Origin: Mesocentrotus franciscanus
Taxonomy: Eukaryota > Echinodermata > Echinoidea > Camarodonta > Strongylocentrotidae
DNA: 64,000 nt
Direction: 5' to 3'
NCBI GenBank assembly: GCA_037976565.1
Contig: CP137669.1
Location: forward strand, 37,536,912-37,600,911
The notes beneath the pieces are model-generated. The model saw only the letters and a program-made list of their open reading frames with translations. It was not told where the DNA came from and searched no databases. The position numbers and the translations under genes were made by a program. Position 1 is the stretch's first letter. Each line of letters begins with the position of its first letter. Below, piece by piece: positions 44,261-57,181 of this stretch.

Positions 44261-46011
44261 AGTCTGCTTATGGGGGCATGTGCCCCCGGTAAGACCTAAA
44301 CCCGATAAAACACATAATATCTCAAACACACTAATTATTGTTTAAAGATACTATGTCCCTTTTGCAGCCAACATCAAATTCTGTAGAACTTTGCAGGAAT
44401 TATGAATATGTCATGTATGTCCTATCTGTGAAATTTAAACATTAGCAGTGTCCTAATAATTCAAATTATGCAAGGAAACCCGTTTACGTGCTAGACTTCA
44501 CTGTCAGACACTATTGAGTGACTGACTGGCTTTTTTCATCTTTGGCAATAACATACATAAAATGAGCTGTAAAGGGTACATGAGCATTTGTCTACATCAA
44601 TAACCCACTTCTTGTAATGGCCAAAATTAAACTGATTGAATCTTTTCGCAGCATAAAACGTACGACCATTCGGTACAACAGTCTGAAAAATCAGACTATT
44701 ACTTACTGGCTCTATAGCTCCTAAGTCGATTAGACAACTAATAGTCGTTATTTTTCCACTTAAAGACATTTTCAAGCCCCCCTTTTTTTAGGGAAGTTCT
44801 AAATTAGTATTGTCTTTCAAATGCCGTTGGAATTTAACCTTCTCATTTTTTGGGCCTGCAAATGGGACATAGTACCTTTAAGGTCAGGTGCACCCCTAAC
44901 AAATTATGATCTTTGAAAGTTTTTGCACATAATAGGATTATTTCAAATATTTCTAGTTTATAACACTAACCTTCCACGTTTAACCTGTCTTTATATTAGT
45001 TCAAGCTTTTTCCATCACCCCCCTCCCCTCGTTTCTCTCTCTTCTCAATAGCGGATATCATCAACTGATATTTCGTAATATAACTTCATCCATCTATAGT
45101 CAGTAATTTAAGAATTGTCCTTATTTCAAGATAACATTTGGTTTCCGCAATTCGTTTTGGGCAACATATGATGCATTATCGGATAGTTCACGGATTTGCA
45201 GGGTCTATTTAGATTCAATAGGCCTATACAGATTACAGGTAGATTGTTGCATTGTTGGAAATTGATAAAGATTCCGTTCTTGGCAGGCTTCTCTCGATCA
45301 AGTGTTAGTCATCGGATAATTAGACCAGAGATGAAATAGGGTTTGGAAGAAGAAAAAAAAGAAGGGAGGGGGGGGGGTTCAGAGACACGAGCACCAAAAC
45401 TGCCTTCCATTTTCTGATATTTTTTCTGTGGGGGTCCAGAAACAAGTGTTGATAATTCGCATAACGCTCGAGTTGTGAGGGTTACGTCCCTCATAATTTT
45501 ATTGACATGCCCTTCCCGCCTTCCCCTTTTATGTCAAAAGACAAAATAGTTAAATCAAATAAAATAAATTCAAACATGTAGGAAAGTAGAAACTAAACCC
45601 TTGGTCACATGGTTCACTTTTTGCCAATTAAAAAGATATTAATTTTGCTGTTCTCATAAAAAACATTTTGACAACCCAATAAGTCACGTACTTTGTCTCA
45701 TAATAAATCATGTTGTTAAACTGATGCCTGATTTTAAGGACATAATATTTACGCAGATATTATTTAGAGTCACCGCAGGGGCAGGGTAAATATCACAAAG
45801 AACTGTCAATATATATTATTTTCGAACATACCAATGACCTGTTCTGCATTAAAATGCAAAAATCATTTCATGCAATGCATGCGTGGAGCGCACGTGTACT
45901 ATTTTGATCTCCTTATTGAAATGTTTTGGCAATTTGTTCCTTTCCTCTCCTTGCCCCCTTCCCAACCATTTTTTGAGAATACATGTACATCGAAAATTTC
46001 TGAGAGAGTGA

Positions 46012-46042
<31 letters not shown>

Positions 46043-46426
46043 CGTGTCTGATGCAGTAAAGCCATGGTGTGTGGGGGGGGGGGTCTGTGACAGGGTTCAT
46101 GGGTCCCCCTTCCCGCCCTATATAATTGTCAATGATTTATTTTAATGTCTTTATTTACGCATTTCAGAATTCAAATAAACAACATGACAGATAGTTGAAA
46201 AAGGGATTAAGAATGAAGGAATTAATAGTGACAGATTAGTATGATTGCTTTCTTATGAAAACTATATAATTGAAAATTGTGACACGCATTGTGACACGCA
46301 TGGTAATACATGTGACGGAGGCATTACAGCTTGCAAAATTTCTCAACCATTTCGGAAACGGAAAGTGTTACAATAACATGCTGGTAGCTGTGATGCAACC
46401 TACACTTATTTTCTAAGCATACAACT
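44261..46426 (+). repeat. Tandem segmental duplication, unit 1 (contains a MITE)
   Basis: The unit runs from AAGTCTGCTTA...GGGGGCATGTGCCCCCGG to TTCTAAGCATACAACT and is repeated at 46459-48075 with only scattered substitutions, small indels and simple-repeat length changes. The length difference of about 550 bp is mainly the MITE at 44342-44881. No gene lies in it; the identical open frames at 45834 and 47481 merely reflect the duplication. Confidence 0.9.
44342..44881 (+). mobile_element. TTAA-flanked MITE, copy 4 (empty site present at 46549)
   Basis: A full copy with TTAA at both ends. The homologous position in the second duplication unit reads ATTATTGTTTAAGGTCA with a single TTAA (46549-46552), which proves the element boundaries and the 4-bp TTAA target duplication. 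This is the best-defined copy of the family. Confidence 0.95.
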
Positions 46427-46457
46427 CTACAAAATTTGATGTTGGCTGCAAAAGGGA
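46427..46457 (-). mobile_element. MITE terminal fragment at the tandem duplication junction
   Basis: About 31 bases, including TTTGATGTTGGCTGCAAAAG, are the reverse complement of the TTAA-MITE segment TCCCTTTTGCAGCCAACATC and neighbouring bases. They sit exactly between the end of unit 1 and the start of unit 2. The terminal TTAAAGATACTATG part is missing. Confidence 0.75.
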
Positions 46458-46458
46458 C

Positions 46459-48075
46459 AAGTCTGCTTACATCGGTATGGGGGCATGTGCCCCCGGTAAG
46501 ACCTAAACCCGATAAAACACATAATATCTCAAACACACTAATTATTGTTTAAGGTCATGTGCACCCCTAACAAATTATGATCTTTGAAAGTTTTTGCACA
46601 TAATAGGATTATTTCAAATATTTCTAGTTTATAACACTAGCATTCCACGTTTAACCTGTCTTTATATTAGTTCAAGCTTTTTCCGCCCCCGCCCCCTCCG
46701 TTTCTCTCTCTTCTCAATAGCGGATATCATCATCTGATATTTCGTAATATAACTTCATTCATCTTTAGTCAGTAATTTAAGAATTGTCCTTATTTCAAGA
46801 TAACATTTGGTTTCTGCAATTCGTTTTGGGCAACAAATGATGCATTATCGGTTAGTTCACGGATTTGCAGGGTCTATTTAGATTCAATAGGCCTATACAG
46901 ATTACAGGTAGATTGTTGCATTGTTAGAAATTGATAAAGATTCCGTTCTTGGCAGGCTTCTCTCAATCAAGACAGTGTTAGACCAGAGATTAAATAGGGT
47001 TTGGAAGAAGAAAAAAAGAAGGGGGGTCAGAGACACGAGCACCAAAACTGCCTTCCATTTTCTGATATTTTTTTCTGTTGAGGTCCAGAAACAAGTGTTG
47101 ATAATTCGCATAACGCTCGAGTTGTGAGGGTTACGTCCCTCATAATTTTATTGACATGCCCTTCCCGCCTTCCCCTTTTATGTCAAAAGACAAAATAGTT
47201 AAATCAAATAAAATAAATTCAAACATGTAGGAAAGTAGAAACTAAACCCTTGGTCACATGGTTCACTTTTTGCCAATTAAAAGATATTAATTTTGCTGTT
47301 CTCATAAAAACATTTTGACAACCCAATAAGTCACGTACTTTGTCTCATAATAAATCATGTTGTTAAACTGATGCCTGATTTTAAGGACATAATATTTACG
47401 CAGATATTATTTAGAGTCACCGCAGGGGCAGGGTAAATATCACAAAGAACTGTCAATATATATTATTTTCGAACATACCAATGACCTGTTCTGCATTAAA
47501 ATGCAAAAATCATTTCATGCAATGCATGCGTGGAGCGCACGTGTACTATTTTGATCTCCTTATTGAAATGTTTTGGCAATTTGTTCCTATCCTCTACTTG
47601 CCCCCCCCCCCTTCCCATCCATTTTTTGAGAATACATGTACATCGAAAATTTCTGAGAGAGTGAGAGAGTGGGAGAGAAAGAGAGAGAGAGAGAGAGAGC
47701 GTGTCTGATGCAGTAAAGCCATGGTGTGGGGGTCTGTGACAGGGTTCATGGGTCCCCCTTCCCGCCCTATATAATTTTCAATGATTTATTTTAATGTCTT
47801 TATTTACGCATTTCAGAATTCAAATTAACAACATGACAGATAGTTGAAAAAGGGATTAAGAATGAAGGAATTAATAGTGACAGATTAGTATGATTGCTTT
47901 CTTATGAAAACTATATAATTGAAAATTGTGACACGCATTGTGACACGCATGGTAATACATGTGACGGAGGCATTACAGCTTGCAAAATTTCTCAACCATT
48001 TCGGAAACGGAAAGTGTTACAATAACATGCTGGTAGCTGTGATGCAACCTACATTTATTTTCTAAGCATACAACT
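46459..48075 (+). repeat. Tandem segmental duplication, unit 2 (no MITE)
   Basis: Second copy of 44261-46426. It has 6-8 extra bases near its start (CATCGGT) and lacks the MITE. It ends TTCTAAGCATACAACT at 48075, beyond which the two units have no further similarity. Confidence 0.9.
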
Positions 48076-50790
48076 TACAAGTACAAAAATAAAAACAAAA
48101 CACAACAACAACAACCAAACAAAACACAAACGAATTATAAGTCAATTCAATTCAAATTGGTCATGTGGGCAGTAGCTGTATAAAGCTGGAATATATAGAA
48201 CCCAACCGCTATGCAATTTGAAGACGATCGGAAAGACTTGCGAGAATCAACTGTAAACCATAACACAACAACACAACAACAAGAACCAAACAGTGGGTCG
48301 TTTTCGGATAAAATATATCTTTGTCATGTAAAGTTCGTGTAATTCAAAAGGTGACGTAGCAGGTTATTAAAATGGCCTTTCTTTGGTTGAAAGTGTTTTC
48401 GACCGTGGTGTATGCATAGACTTTCTGAGATCAAAGGGTACCTTTGTTGTGTGGAAAATAACAATGAAAGCAGAATATCAGACCCCCTTGAGACATCTTC
48501 GTGACTTAAAAGTATTATTAGAAAAAAGAAAGTAAAACTCGTGATTCAAGGAAGGAAACAAATATATCATTATATTTTTTTTACATTCTATGCCAATTTA
48601 ATCAGGCTAATTCGATTTCATTTTCATTTTAACGTAATTGAAATCCTATTAATGCACCTCTGGTCCTGCATAAAATGAAGTGTAATCACGTGACAGATAT
48701 GAATCCATTCTCCTTTTTTCTTTTGTTTTAAATGATTAGTTAAGGAGTTTTGTTACATCACATCTCAGTAAATTATATTTACCTAGTAGCTTCGCTGTAT
48801 AAAATTGATCTAATTATTATTATCATTATTATATTTCTTTTTGTAATTTGTTTGATTCTATTACTTAAAGCATCCATCAACAAAAGTCGAAATTGTATCT
48901 GACTTTATTTATCATGTTTATGCATAGTTTCGATAAAAATAACACTCTATGACTATTGGAGTAGGGTTAATGTTTAACGTAAAACACAGAAACTGTGATG
49001 TCTTATTCAATAGGGCTGCGCGAGGATAAAAATCTTTAGTTCTCGACGCTTTTTCCTCAAAGTTGACTCTTGATATTACTCGTAAAAAGAATAATAATAA
49101 AAAATAAACAATTTGGAAGTACCAGGAAAGATGATATGGAATTAAGATTTTAAGCTACCCCAAAGTAGCTGATTTCTCAATACACCAGTAAAGGGTCCAA
49201 GTAACATAATATTCCTCACAATGTTTAGTGGGTGCTTTCGTAAATTTCTAGGATTCTGTTTTGATTTTTTAAATCATTTTTAAAAAGATAGATAACTACA
49301 AGACTAGACAGAATATGATTGTGAGGCACATAATGGCTTAAAACAAAATAGACATGATTAGTTTGACTGTGACACTCTTATGAATGTCTGATTAGGGCTT
49401 ATACATATTTATATGCCTTTAGAGAAACACTCAAAATACAGATTTCATTTAATTTTTACTAATGTAGTAAATGTGCACAATATAAATCAAATTGACTTTT
49501 GTATGAATGAATCGAATCGAGTATTACTCATGTATGAGACCATCATCTTCTTTTAAAACAAAAAACTTTTCAGTGAATTCAAATATTTCCCTAATACGTC
49601 CCTTAGTATAAGGAAGTATATTTCTACAGAATGTCTTGTATTGAGAAATACTTTGTTACAGAAAGTCTAGTTGATATTAGTACAGCCAAAGAGATATCAC
49701 AACATTGATATCTCTTTGGTACAGCACACAATCGCCATTGTGTGTAGCAGTGACCAGTCGTATAAGGCAGCTTCTTTCCAAAGCCATGTACAAACATGCT
49801 AGGTCCAAAGGTCATCTTTGTTGTGTGGAAAATAAAAATGAAAGCAGAAAAAGCGTTCTACCACCCCCACCCCACGAGGGCCCGGTCTGGTATATTCCAG
49901 TGATTTCATATCCATCTAGATATAATAACAATATGATGATTGATAAACAGAGGCAAAACCTCGTGACTCAAGAATATTAATTGGAACAGGAAAAATAAGT
50001 ACCATCACGTTACACATTTTAAAGAGTAATCCACCAGCAATTATAAATGTACAGCCCTACATGAGTATGTAGTGCAATGCTAGAGTCAGGTGCTATAAAT
50101 AAAGTCAAGATGTGGGTTGTTTTTATTTTTATTTGTTCATTCTTTAATTTATTTTTGTTGTGTTTGTGCAGTGCATGCTATGGTTTTACATTGCATGGTT
50201 GCCCGCACATTTCTCACTGTTATCGAAAAACACTATAAGCAGCTTATACTCCGTCGAGAAAAACGTCAACAAAATTGGCCATGAACAGTTTCTTCGCATT
50301 TTCAGCTCAGCATAAACCCCTAGCGACAGGCGATGGAAGCCCTTTAATTTCAGGCAGGCCTGGATTGCTCGTGTGCTTGCGAGCCCGTGATTGGCTGGAT
50401 GAGCGCGCGTGACCTCAAACGTCATAATAACCCTGATTAGTTATGCGCGATTGTGCCAGTGCTTGTAGGCGTTGACAATAGTCGAAACAGCTGATGCTTC
50501 CAGCTGATCGTTCAGTATTGCGACATACACACACCGTGCATGCATGCAGCAGCGAAGAGCTGAATGAACCGTTAAGTTCGGCGCTGGCTCGCCATCAACA
50601 AACCATCTTTTCTTTGTTGCTCCAGTAGAAATATTGATATCTGGATTTTATGTCTCACGAACATCTTCTCATTTTACCAAGCTGAACCCAAACCCTTGAG
50701 ATCTCTTGTGGAATAAGTGCCGATGTTTTCCGAGAGTTATAGCAGCTGATTAATCATTTTTGTCGCGGACGAGCAACAAATCAAGTCAAA
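48076..50790. other. Intergenic and presumed 5' region of the SLC16-like gene
   Basis: AT-rich with few repeats until about 50190, after which GC and CpG content rise (50190-50640), suggesting a promoter-proximal region and 5' UTR for the gene starting at 50791. A TTTGTTGTGTGGAAAATAA segment with AATGAAAGCAGAA occurs twice (about 48442 and 49815), an old dispersed duplication. An interrupted palindrome lies at 49686-49719. Confidence 0.4.
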
Positions 50791-50938
50791 ATGTGTTGCT
50801 TTTTGAAGAATTCTTGGGGGTGGTTGGTGACTTTTGCAACCTTCCTCCTCATAATGCCCGTAACGGGTATCCTGAGCAGTTTTGGAGTCATCTTTGTGAA
50901 ATTACAGATCGAATATGACATATCCGATTTTGCATTAG
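50791..50938 (+). CDS. First coding exon of an SLC16 (monocarboxylate transporter)-like protein, partial
   Basis: Forty-nine codons plus one base, followed by a consensus GTAAGT donor (phase 1). The peptide has the Trp-Gly-Trp opening of TM1 (NSWGWLVTFATFLLIMPV), a GILSSFGVIFVKLQIEYD stretch and ends at SDFAL. In SLC16 transporters, TM1 begins with the signature (D/E)G(G/S)(F/W)(G/A)W and runs into a SFGVFF-like segment before TM2. Here the acidic and first Gly positions are replaced by Lys-Asn-Ser, so substrate and subfamily cannot be assigned. The proteins move monocarboxylates or related solutes across the plasma membrane. No second exon was recognised downstream, implying a first intron of more than 13 kb. 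The start codon context is AAAATGT with upstream GC-rich sequence. Confidence 0.65.
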
Positions 50939-51409
50939 GTAAGTAATATTAGAGACCAGTCGCCACATCTAATTCTTTTATGTTTTAATACATTGAATTG
51001 CATTGGCAATTAGACTCATTTTAATTTACAGGGTTAATACTAGTTCTATATAGTCATGCCATGATAAACACCATGTATAACACTGGTTTCACATGACGAC
51101 ACGAGTACGAAAATTTTCTTTTGTAAAACTGCCTTGGCTTGAGGCTTGACACGCTCTATTCAATAATAAATTGTCGCAATATTCGCGATTTCATCATCTC
51201 TGAGGGCTAGCGCACAGGTTATGTACATGGTGTAATAAGTACACTGTGCGCATGTGCTGCTGCGAGGAGCATTTCAATGCGAAATGAAAACCGACTGCAG
51301 GGCATGGCATGATATTATTAAACTGTCAATTTATTATTCATGAGATAATTTTACCCTCCCTGGATGAAGTGGACATAATGTCAATCAGATAGCTGGGGGA
51401 TATCCTTGT

Positions 51410-51690
51410 ATAATGAAATGTATGGATATGATTATGATGGTGTTGGTTGTTGTGGATGTGGTGGTGCATGGTGGTGGGGTGAAGGAGATGATTTTGATGA
51501 AGATGATGAGGAGGAGGAAGAGGAAGATTGTTAATGATGGTGATGTTGATGATGATGATGGTCAAGCAGGGGTGGTGGTGGTGGTGGTGGTGATGATGAT
51601 GATGATACTAATTATGATAATGGTAGTTGGGTAGTTGTGGTAGCGACGACGACAAGGGTGATGATGATGATAGGTACAGTATGATAGAGA
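51410..51690 (+). repeat. GATGAT/GGTGGT degenerate microsatellite
   Basis: Purine- and G-rich trinucleotide-like repeat with TGGTGGTGGTGGTG and GATGATGATGATG blocks. It lies in the presumed first intron of the SLC16-like gene. The frames through it (poly-Met/Val and poly-His/Ile) are artefacts. Confidence 0.85.
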
Positions 51691-54299
51691 TGGAGAGAGA
51701 TAATGGATGAGACAGAGGTGAGGAGATGTAATGTGATCACCGATGATGTACTGAGCTGAAACTGTGATGAGCAAACCACAGATAAAGGGCCTCAATATTG
51801 TGCATTAAAACCTCACCGGGTTACAACACGATATTATTTCTACATTGAGAATACTATGAGGCATAATCTTTATTTCTTTTCATCCATTTTGATGTTCAAG
51901 GTCGAATCTCCCTTCGGTTTGACGTATATTTTTCAAAGTGCACGAGACTTTGAAACCAATCAAACGCAATAGACGGGGTCTCGAAGATATTATTGCAGTT
52001 GGGTCCTGAACTTATAATTACTGCTGTTTGTATTCAAGTGCCACATGGAGAAACTATCCAAACGCAACATTTTTCAATTTTACTGATATGAAACAAACTT
52101 TATGAAATGATTTAGTCATACTTCCATTGTAATTTTGTATGACTCTGTGATGACTGTACTTGTTCTTCAGACTGCAAACCAATATTACCGGCCCCTCCCC
52201 CTATTTATAGTGAAAAAAACACAATTTTCTAGATTATGACTTCTGTTAATCCGACAGACAAATATTCGGCAATCCTTATCTCACAATCATCGTCACGTGA
52301 AGACTATCACTGCCCTTAAATGGGACACCGTGGATTTAGATTCCAGAGAGCAGTCCACTTTGATAAGAAGAAAAAAAATCATGGATGGACATGACTTATT
52401 CTTACCAATACCAGTATTTAAATTACACAGCCGTAATCAACCAATGTACATTACATGAACACCTGTCGCCTATGATAGTCGCCTTGTCGGAAGACCGCAA
52501 ATCGATTGTTGGAATAAAAAATTTAAAAAAACACCTTGCACCACAGGAAGTGGTATTACCAAGATTTGCGCAAGGATTCGAATAATTTCGTTGCTTGTTG
52601 GACATTCAGCAAAGTAATGTTACAATTTGTATCTCTGCGAGTGCAATATATGGCACAATCATAGACAGTACAATGAAATTTGATAGTTATTATTTAGGTC
52701 ATAAGATGAAGAAAAAATGTATAATGCCTTTAATTTGTTTTTGCAATCATCTGTTTAATTAATGAAATGAACAGCGCAGGATACCACAAACTCAGAAATG
52801 TACCGACATTCTTTATGAAAAACGCGGTATTCCAAAGGGGGCAACAAAGAAAGCTTTATTGCTCTCTTTTGTTTCCAACTATCAAATGCATAAATACCTT
52901 TTTTTAACATGTTTATAAATTTGTTAGTTTCCTATCGGGGATTTAGTTGGCTATTTAAATGATGTTTTGCAAGTTTGCATCGTCTTTCACTCCGACTTTC
53001 TAACCCAACTCCCTCCACGCCCTCCTTATTCCCCTTTTATGTGCATCCAAGGAAAACAACGGTCCTTTCCCCATTGTCCCAATTATCTTTGTTGTTCAGA
53101 TTGGTTTTTTGTTCCTCTCCTAAAAGAGTATACTGCTTTACAGAGGCTATCCCAAAATAAAATCGCATCGGGGATAACGCTATTCTTATGCACATGCAAG
53201 AGAGCACCTCATCGTAAAAGGCAAAGCCGCTGTGGATAATCCTAAAAGAATTGGGTTTACTATTGACAGTGACTCCAAGCTCAATTCCTAAAGCCAAATA
53301 TCTTTTATGCTTGTGAATTGGTACTGAAGAGTCAGATTACATCATTATACGTAGTGTACTCTCTTCTATATATGTACGGTGTTTTCTGCAGCAGTGCAAA
53401 CTTCTCTATTCACAGAATAAAGTTGAATGAAAGCTTTCAAGTATTTCGAAAAAAATATGGATTTACCTGAAAGGTGTATTGTGCGGTAAAAGAAATTTCA
53501 GATAGCTGTGGAGAATTGGTACTTAAAAGATTTAAATTTTATAGGGATTTCATGAAAATAAAAATAAAAGACCAAACGGCATTGTATAATTTACACATTT
53601 GAAAACTAATTATTCATTCTTTTGTTTTTAAAATCGTTATCTTAATGCAATTTGTTTATATGAACAACATGTTTCATTCTATACTGAGCGTTATACTTCA
53701 TTCCTTATACATGTATTGTGCCACAGAGCAAGTATTACTTTATCCTGTAAAGCAGATTTGAAAATATACAAGTATCAAAATCCGTTCTTGCAAGTAGCTC
53801 TACCAAATTGTCTAAATTACCTCCATCAAGCATTTTTGCGTCATGAATCTCACCAATATAGTAGAAAAATATAGAAATTCAGCTTGGGTCAATAGAGCAA
53901 ATTGGTATTGGGGTCGCTAACCTGTTAGAGGTGCTATTAAAGTAATTATAGTCACCGCAACGAGATAAGTTTGTACGAAAGTTGCGACATTTCTACTTTA
54001 TCATGTAACATCCGTATCATCATTCTGATCAAAGCCGATCAGGCAAGGTTGAGCAATATGTACTTTATTATTCATTGACCCATTCACGTGAAAAGAAAAG
54101 AAAGGTTCATCACACCATGTTGCGCTACAGCACACGCAACATTCACAATATACATTTTTTTAAAGAAGTTGAACCAAGAAACAAACCTTTGCAGTTTGCA
54201 CCCTTTGCAAAAATATATATAAGTATACAAATTAAGATATATAATTACTAAAATAATGAACAGTTTGAAGCACGTGGAATTCAAAATACTTTATAGCTT
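51691..54299. other. Presumed intron of the SLC16-like gene, nothing recognised
   Basis: AT-rich. The open frames at 52385-52585 and 52967-53239 have no transmembrane pattern expected of later SLC16 exons, and no splice-flanked candidate was found. Confidence 0.4.
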
Positions 54300-54848
54300 T
54301 TAAAGATACTATGTCCCTTTTTCAGCCAACATCAAATTCTGTAGAACTTTGCAGGAATTCAGAATAAAAAAAAAAAATTATGTCATGTATGTCCTATCTG
54401 TGAAATTTCAACGTTAGCAGTGTCCTAGTATTCAAATTATGCAAGGAAACCCGTTTACTTTCTAGACTTCACTGTCAGACACTACTTAGTGACTGGCTGA
54501 CATCTTCTTTTCTTTGGTAATGATATACATAAAATGAGCTGTAACAGGTACATCATTTTGTCTACATCAATAACCCACTACTTGTAATGGCCAAAATTAA
54601 ACGGATTGAATCTTTGTGCAGCACAAAACGTACGACCATTCGGTACAAGGGTCTGAAAATCAGACTATTACTTAAGTGATTGCAATCACTTATGTCGATT
54701 CGACAACTAATGGTCGTTATTTTCCCACAAAAGCCATTTTCAAACCCTTCCGTTTTGAGGGAAGTTCTAAATAAGTATTGTCTTTCAAATGCCGTTGAAA
54801 TTTAACCTTTTCATTTTTTGCCCTGCAAATGGGACATAGTACCTTTAA
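54300..54848 (+). mobile_element. TTAA-flanked MITE, copy 5
   Basis: It begins TTAAAGATACTATGTCCC and ends GGGACATAGTACCTTTAA, with TTAA on each side and an internal A-run insertion near 54368. Same orientation as copies 1 and 4. Confidence 0.85.
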
Positions 54849-54892
54849 GTAGGCATATTCATGTTAAATATAGGGTCTGCGAACTCTGCGAA

Positions 54893-55072
54893 CTAGGCGT
54901 TGTGGTGTGCGCCTGTAATCCAGCTAATAGTGGAAATTACAAACTGATTCAGCCGAGGACGCAGGTTCGAAACTGAGTCACGTCTTTCGGATGGTGACGT
55001 TAAAGGTCGGTCCCCAGACGTAAATAATCATATCTGATTGATACACGTCTGTAAAACCCAATACACACACTT
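54893..55072 (+). mobile_element. 7SL-like SINE, copy 3
   Basis: The only plus-strand copy. GTGTGCGCCTGTAATCCAGC lies near its 5' end, GCAGGTTCGAAACTGAG further on, then GGTCGGTCCCCAGACG and GTAAAACCCAATACACAC at the 3' end. It lies 45 bases after MITE copy 5. Confidence 0.7.
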
Positions 55073-56850
55073 ACTGTACGTAATATATTGGCATAGAAAA
55101 CAATAATTACATATAATTATGCCAGAAATAAAGACGCCCCTTTCGGAACGTGCCTAGACATTTTAATGTGCTCTTTCTTCCTTTCTGCAAAGTTATCTTA
55201 CATTTCGTTTATTAATAGCCTACTTTATGGATAAATCATTTATAAACATGTTTTGATACTGTATTGTCTTCCGACCTAACCTTCCTCTCTTTCAAAACCT
55301 TCATTGTCCGATTACAATGGGGTTAGTCTTCCATTCAGACAGAAAGATTTCACTCTCTGTCTCATGATTCTTGCAAAATGATTGGAAAATTAGTGAAATT
55401 TTCTCCAGGTTGGATTTCGTAAAAAAGAATATAGAGTTAGCGTTAGTAGGATTGTGGTTTAGTTTTAGGTTTTAGCCAAGGGTTAGTGTTAGTATAGTAT
55501 TGGGTTTGGAATTCGGATAGGGACCATTGCCATAAAAAAATGTGTGAAAATGTGTTGTTACTTGTTAACACTTAAATAAGTATATATTACACGCAATTAA
55601 AAGGAGTCGGTAGAGATACACAACGATAAATTAAACAAACAAAGAAACGAACAAACAAAATACAAGTAATCATTTAAATAGCGGGGAGAAGAAGATGTAT
55701 CGAGAACGGGGATATTGAACTACTCTTTGAAGCTAGACTACTATGGAATAGTGAGTGAAATACTCCTGGAAATGAGTCGAGATCCGATTACTTTCATTTT
55801 CATTGTTGATTGTTGTATACGGAACAAACAGGAAGGCCTATATATTACCATCTTTCCTTATGGTTATACCCTCATCCATTCATTTCTCATATGACAATCA
55901 CTAAAACTGTTCGAATTACTCTTGTGTACTAAGTCCACCCCGTCTTGCGTTCGAAAAGATTGAAATCAAACCCTTTATTATTTTGTTGGATCAATTTATT
56001 CCACTTTTTCCGGTCGTTGTTCTTTATAAAGTCAACCCCAATATCGAAGCCCGAAGTAATAGATTCCAGTGATATCTCTCTCGAAAATTCGAACCCATTA
56101 TAAAGATAATTCGAGTTAATTGGCCCCATGTGAAACCCACGCATATGCTCTTATTGAGTCTTGCTTTCACGTGCTCGAAGATTATTTAATACCACGAAAA
56201 TACGTTCCTGATCCATTGTTCCGACTCGTTGATGACTTTCATTAGCCTGTAGAAAGGGGGTACAGTGAATGGTCCAAAGTATAAGAACGCCCGAGGAGGT
56301 TGCTTATTTGTTCACAGGCAATCAATTTTCCATCTTTCTATTGTACTTATTGTACCCGATAAAATGAGGTTATCTAATTCTTATCTCTCAAATGGGTTGC
56401 ATTTCCAGATTATTCATGATATTATTCATAAACAAACTTTATCACGTGATCAGATGAGATTCAATGGGAAGAAAGAAAATGTAGGCTCTGCTTAGATAAA
56501 GATCATTGTTACACAATGTAAGTGTTTATAAATGGCTCCTTGATGGCTGCGATTGTGTAAGGGTCTTTATTTAAAACATAAAAAAAATCATCCATTCATT
56601 CATTCATCCATCTATTCATCAATTCACTCATCAATTCTTTCATCCGTTCTTTCATCCATTCATTCATTCATGTATGTTTCCTCTCATGGGATAGAACACC
56701 CTACCAACAAAAGCTGATTTCCCTGATGTCGCGTGACTGATTTTGATTTTAATGTTAACCCTTTCCCCCAAATTGTGTACTATAGTAGGCACCTAGAGCG
56801 TCCTCTGCATGGGATGGACATGTACGCAATATTGTAAATGTAGCTAGAGG
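55073..56850. other. Presumed intron, nothing recognised apart from (ATTC)n
   Basis: TTCATTCATCCATC-type repeats lie at 56590-56682. The frames at 55929-56144 (-) and 56265-56495 (+) carry no known motif. Confidence 0.4.
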
Positions 56851-56854
56851 GGTA

Positions 56855-56896
56855 GTAGTATTCGTAGTATTCGTAGTAGTAGTATTCGTAGTATTC

Positions 56897-56947
<51 letters not shown>

Positions 56948-57075
56948 ATAGTAGAAGTGGAAGTAGTAGTAGTATAGTAGTAGTAGTAGTAGAAGTAGAA
57001 GTAGTAGTAGTAGAAGTGTAGTAGTAGTAGCAGTATAGTAGTAGTAAAGTAGTATAGTAGAAGTAGAAGTTGTAT

Positions 57076-57119
<44 letters not shown>

Positions 57120-57130
57120 ATAGTAGTAGT

Positions 57131-57181
<51 letters not shown>

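Noticed and set aside
45834..47708. Repeated open frame MTCSALKCKNHFMQCMRG... at 45834 and 47481 suggesting a duplicated gene
   Set aside because: The identity comes from the tandem duplication of non-coding DNA; the frames end in (GA)n sequence and have no domain.
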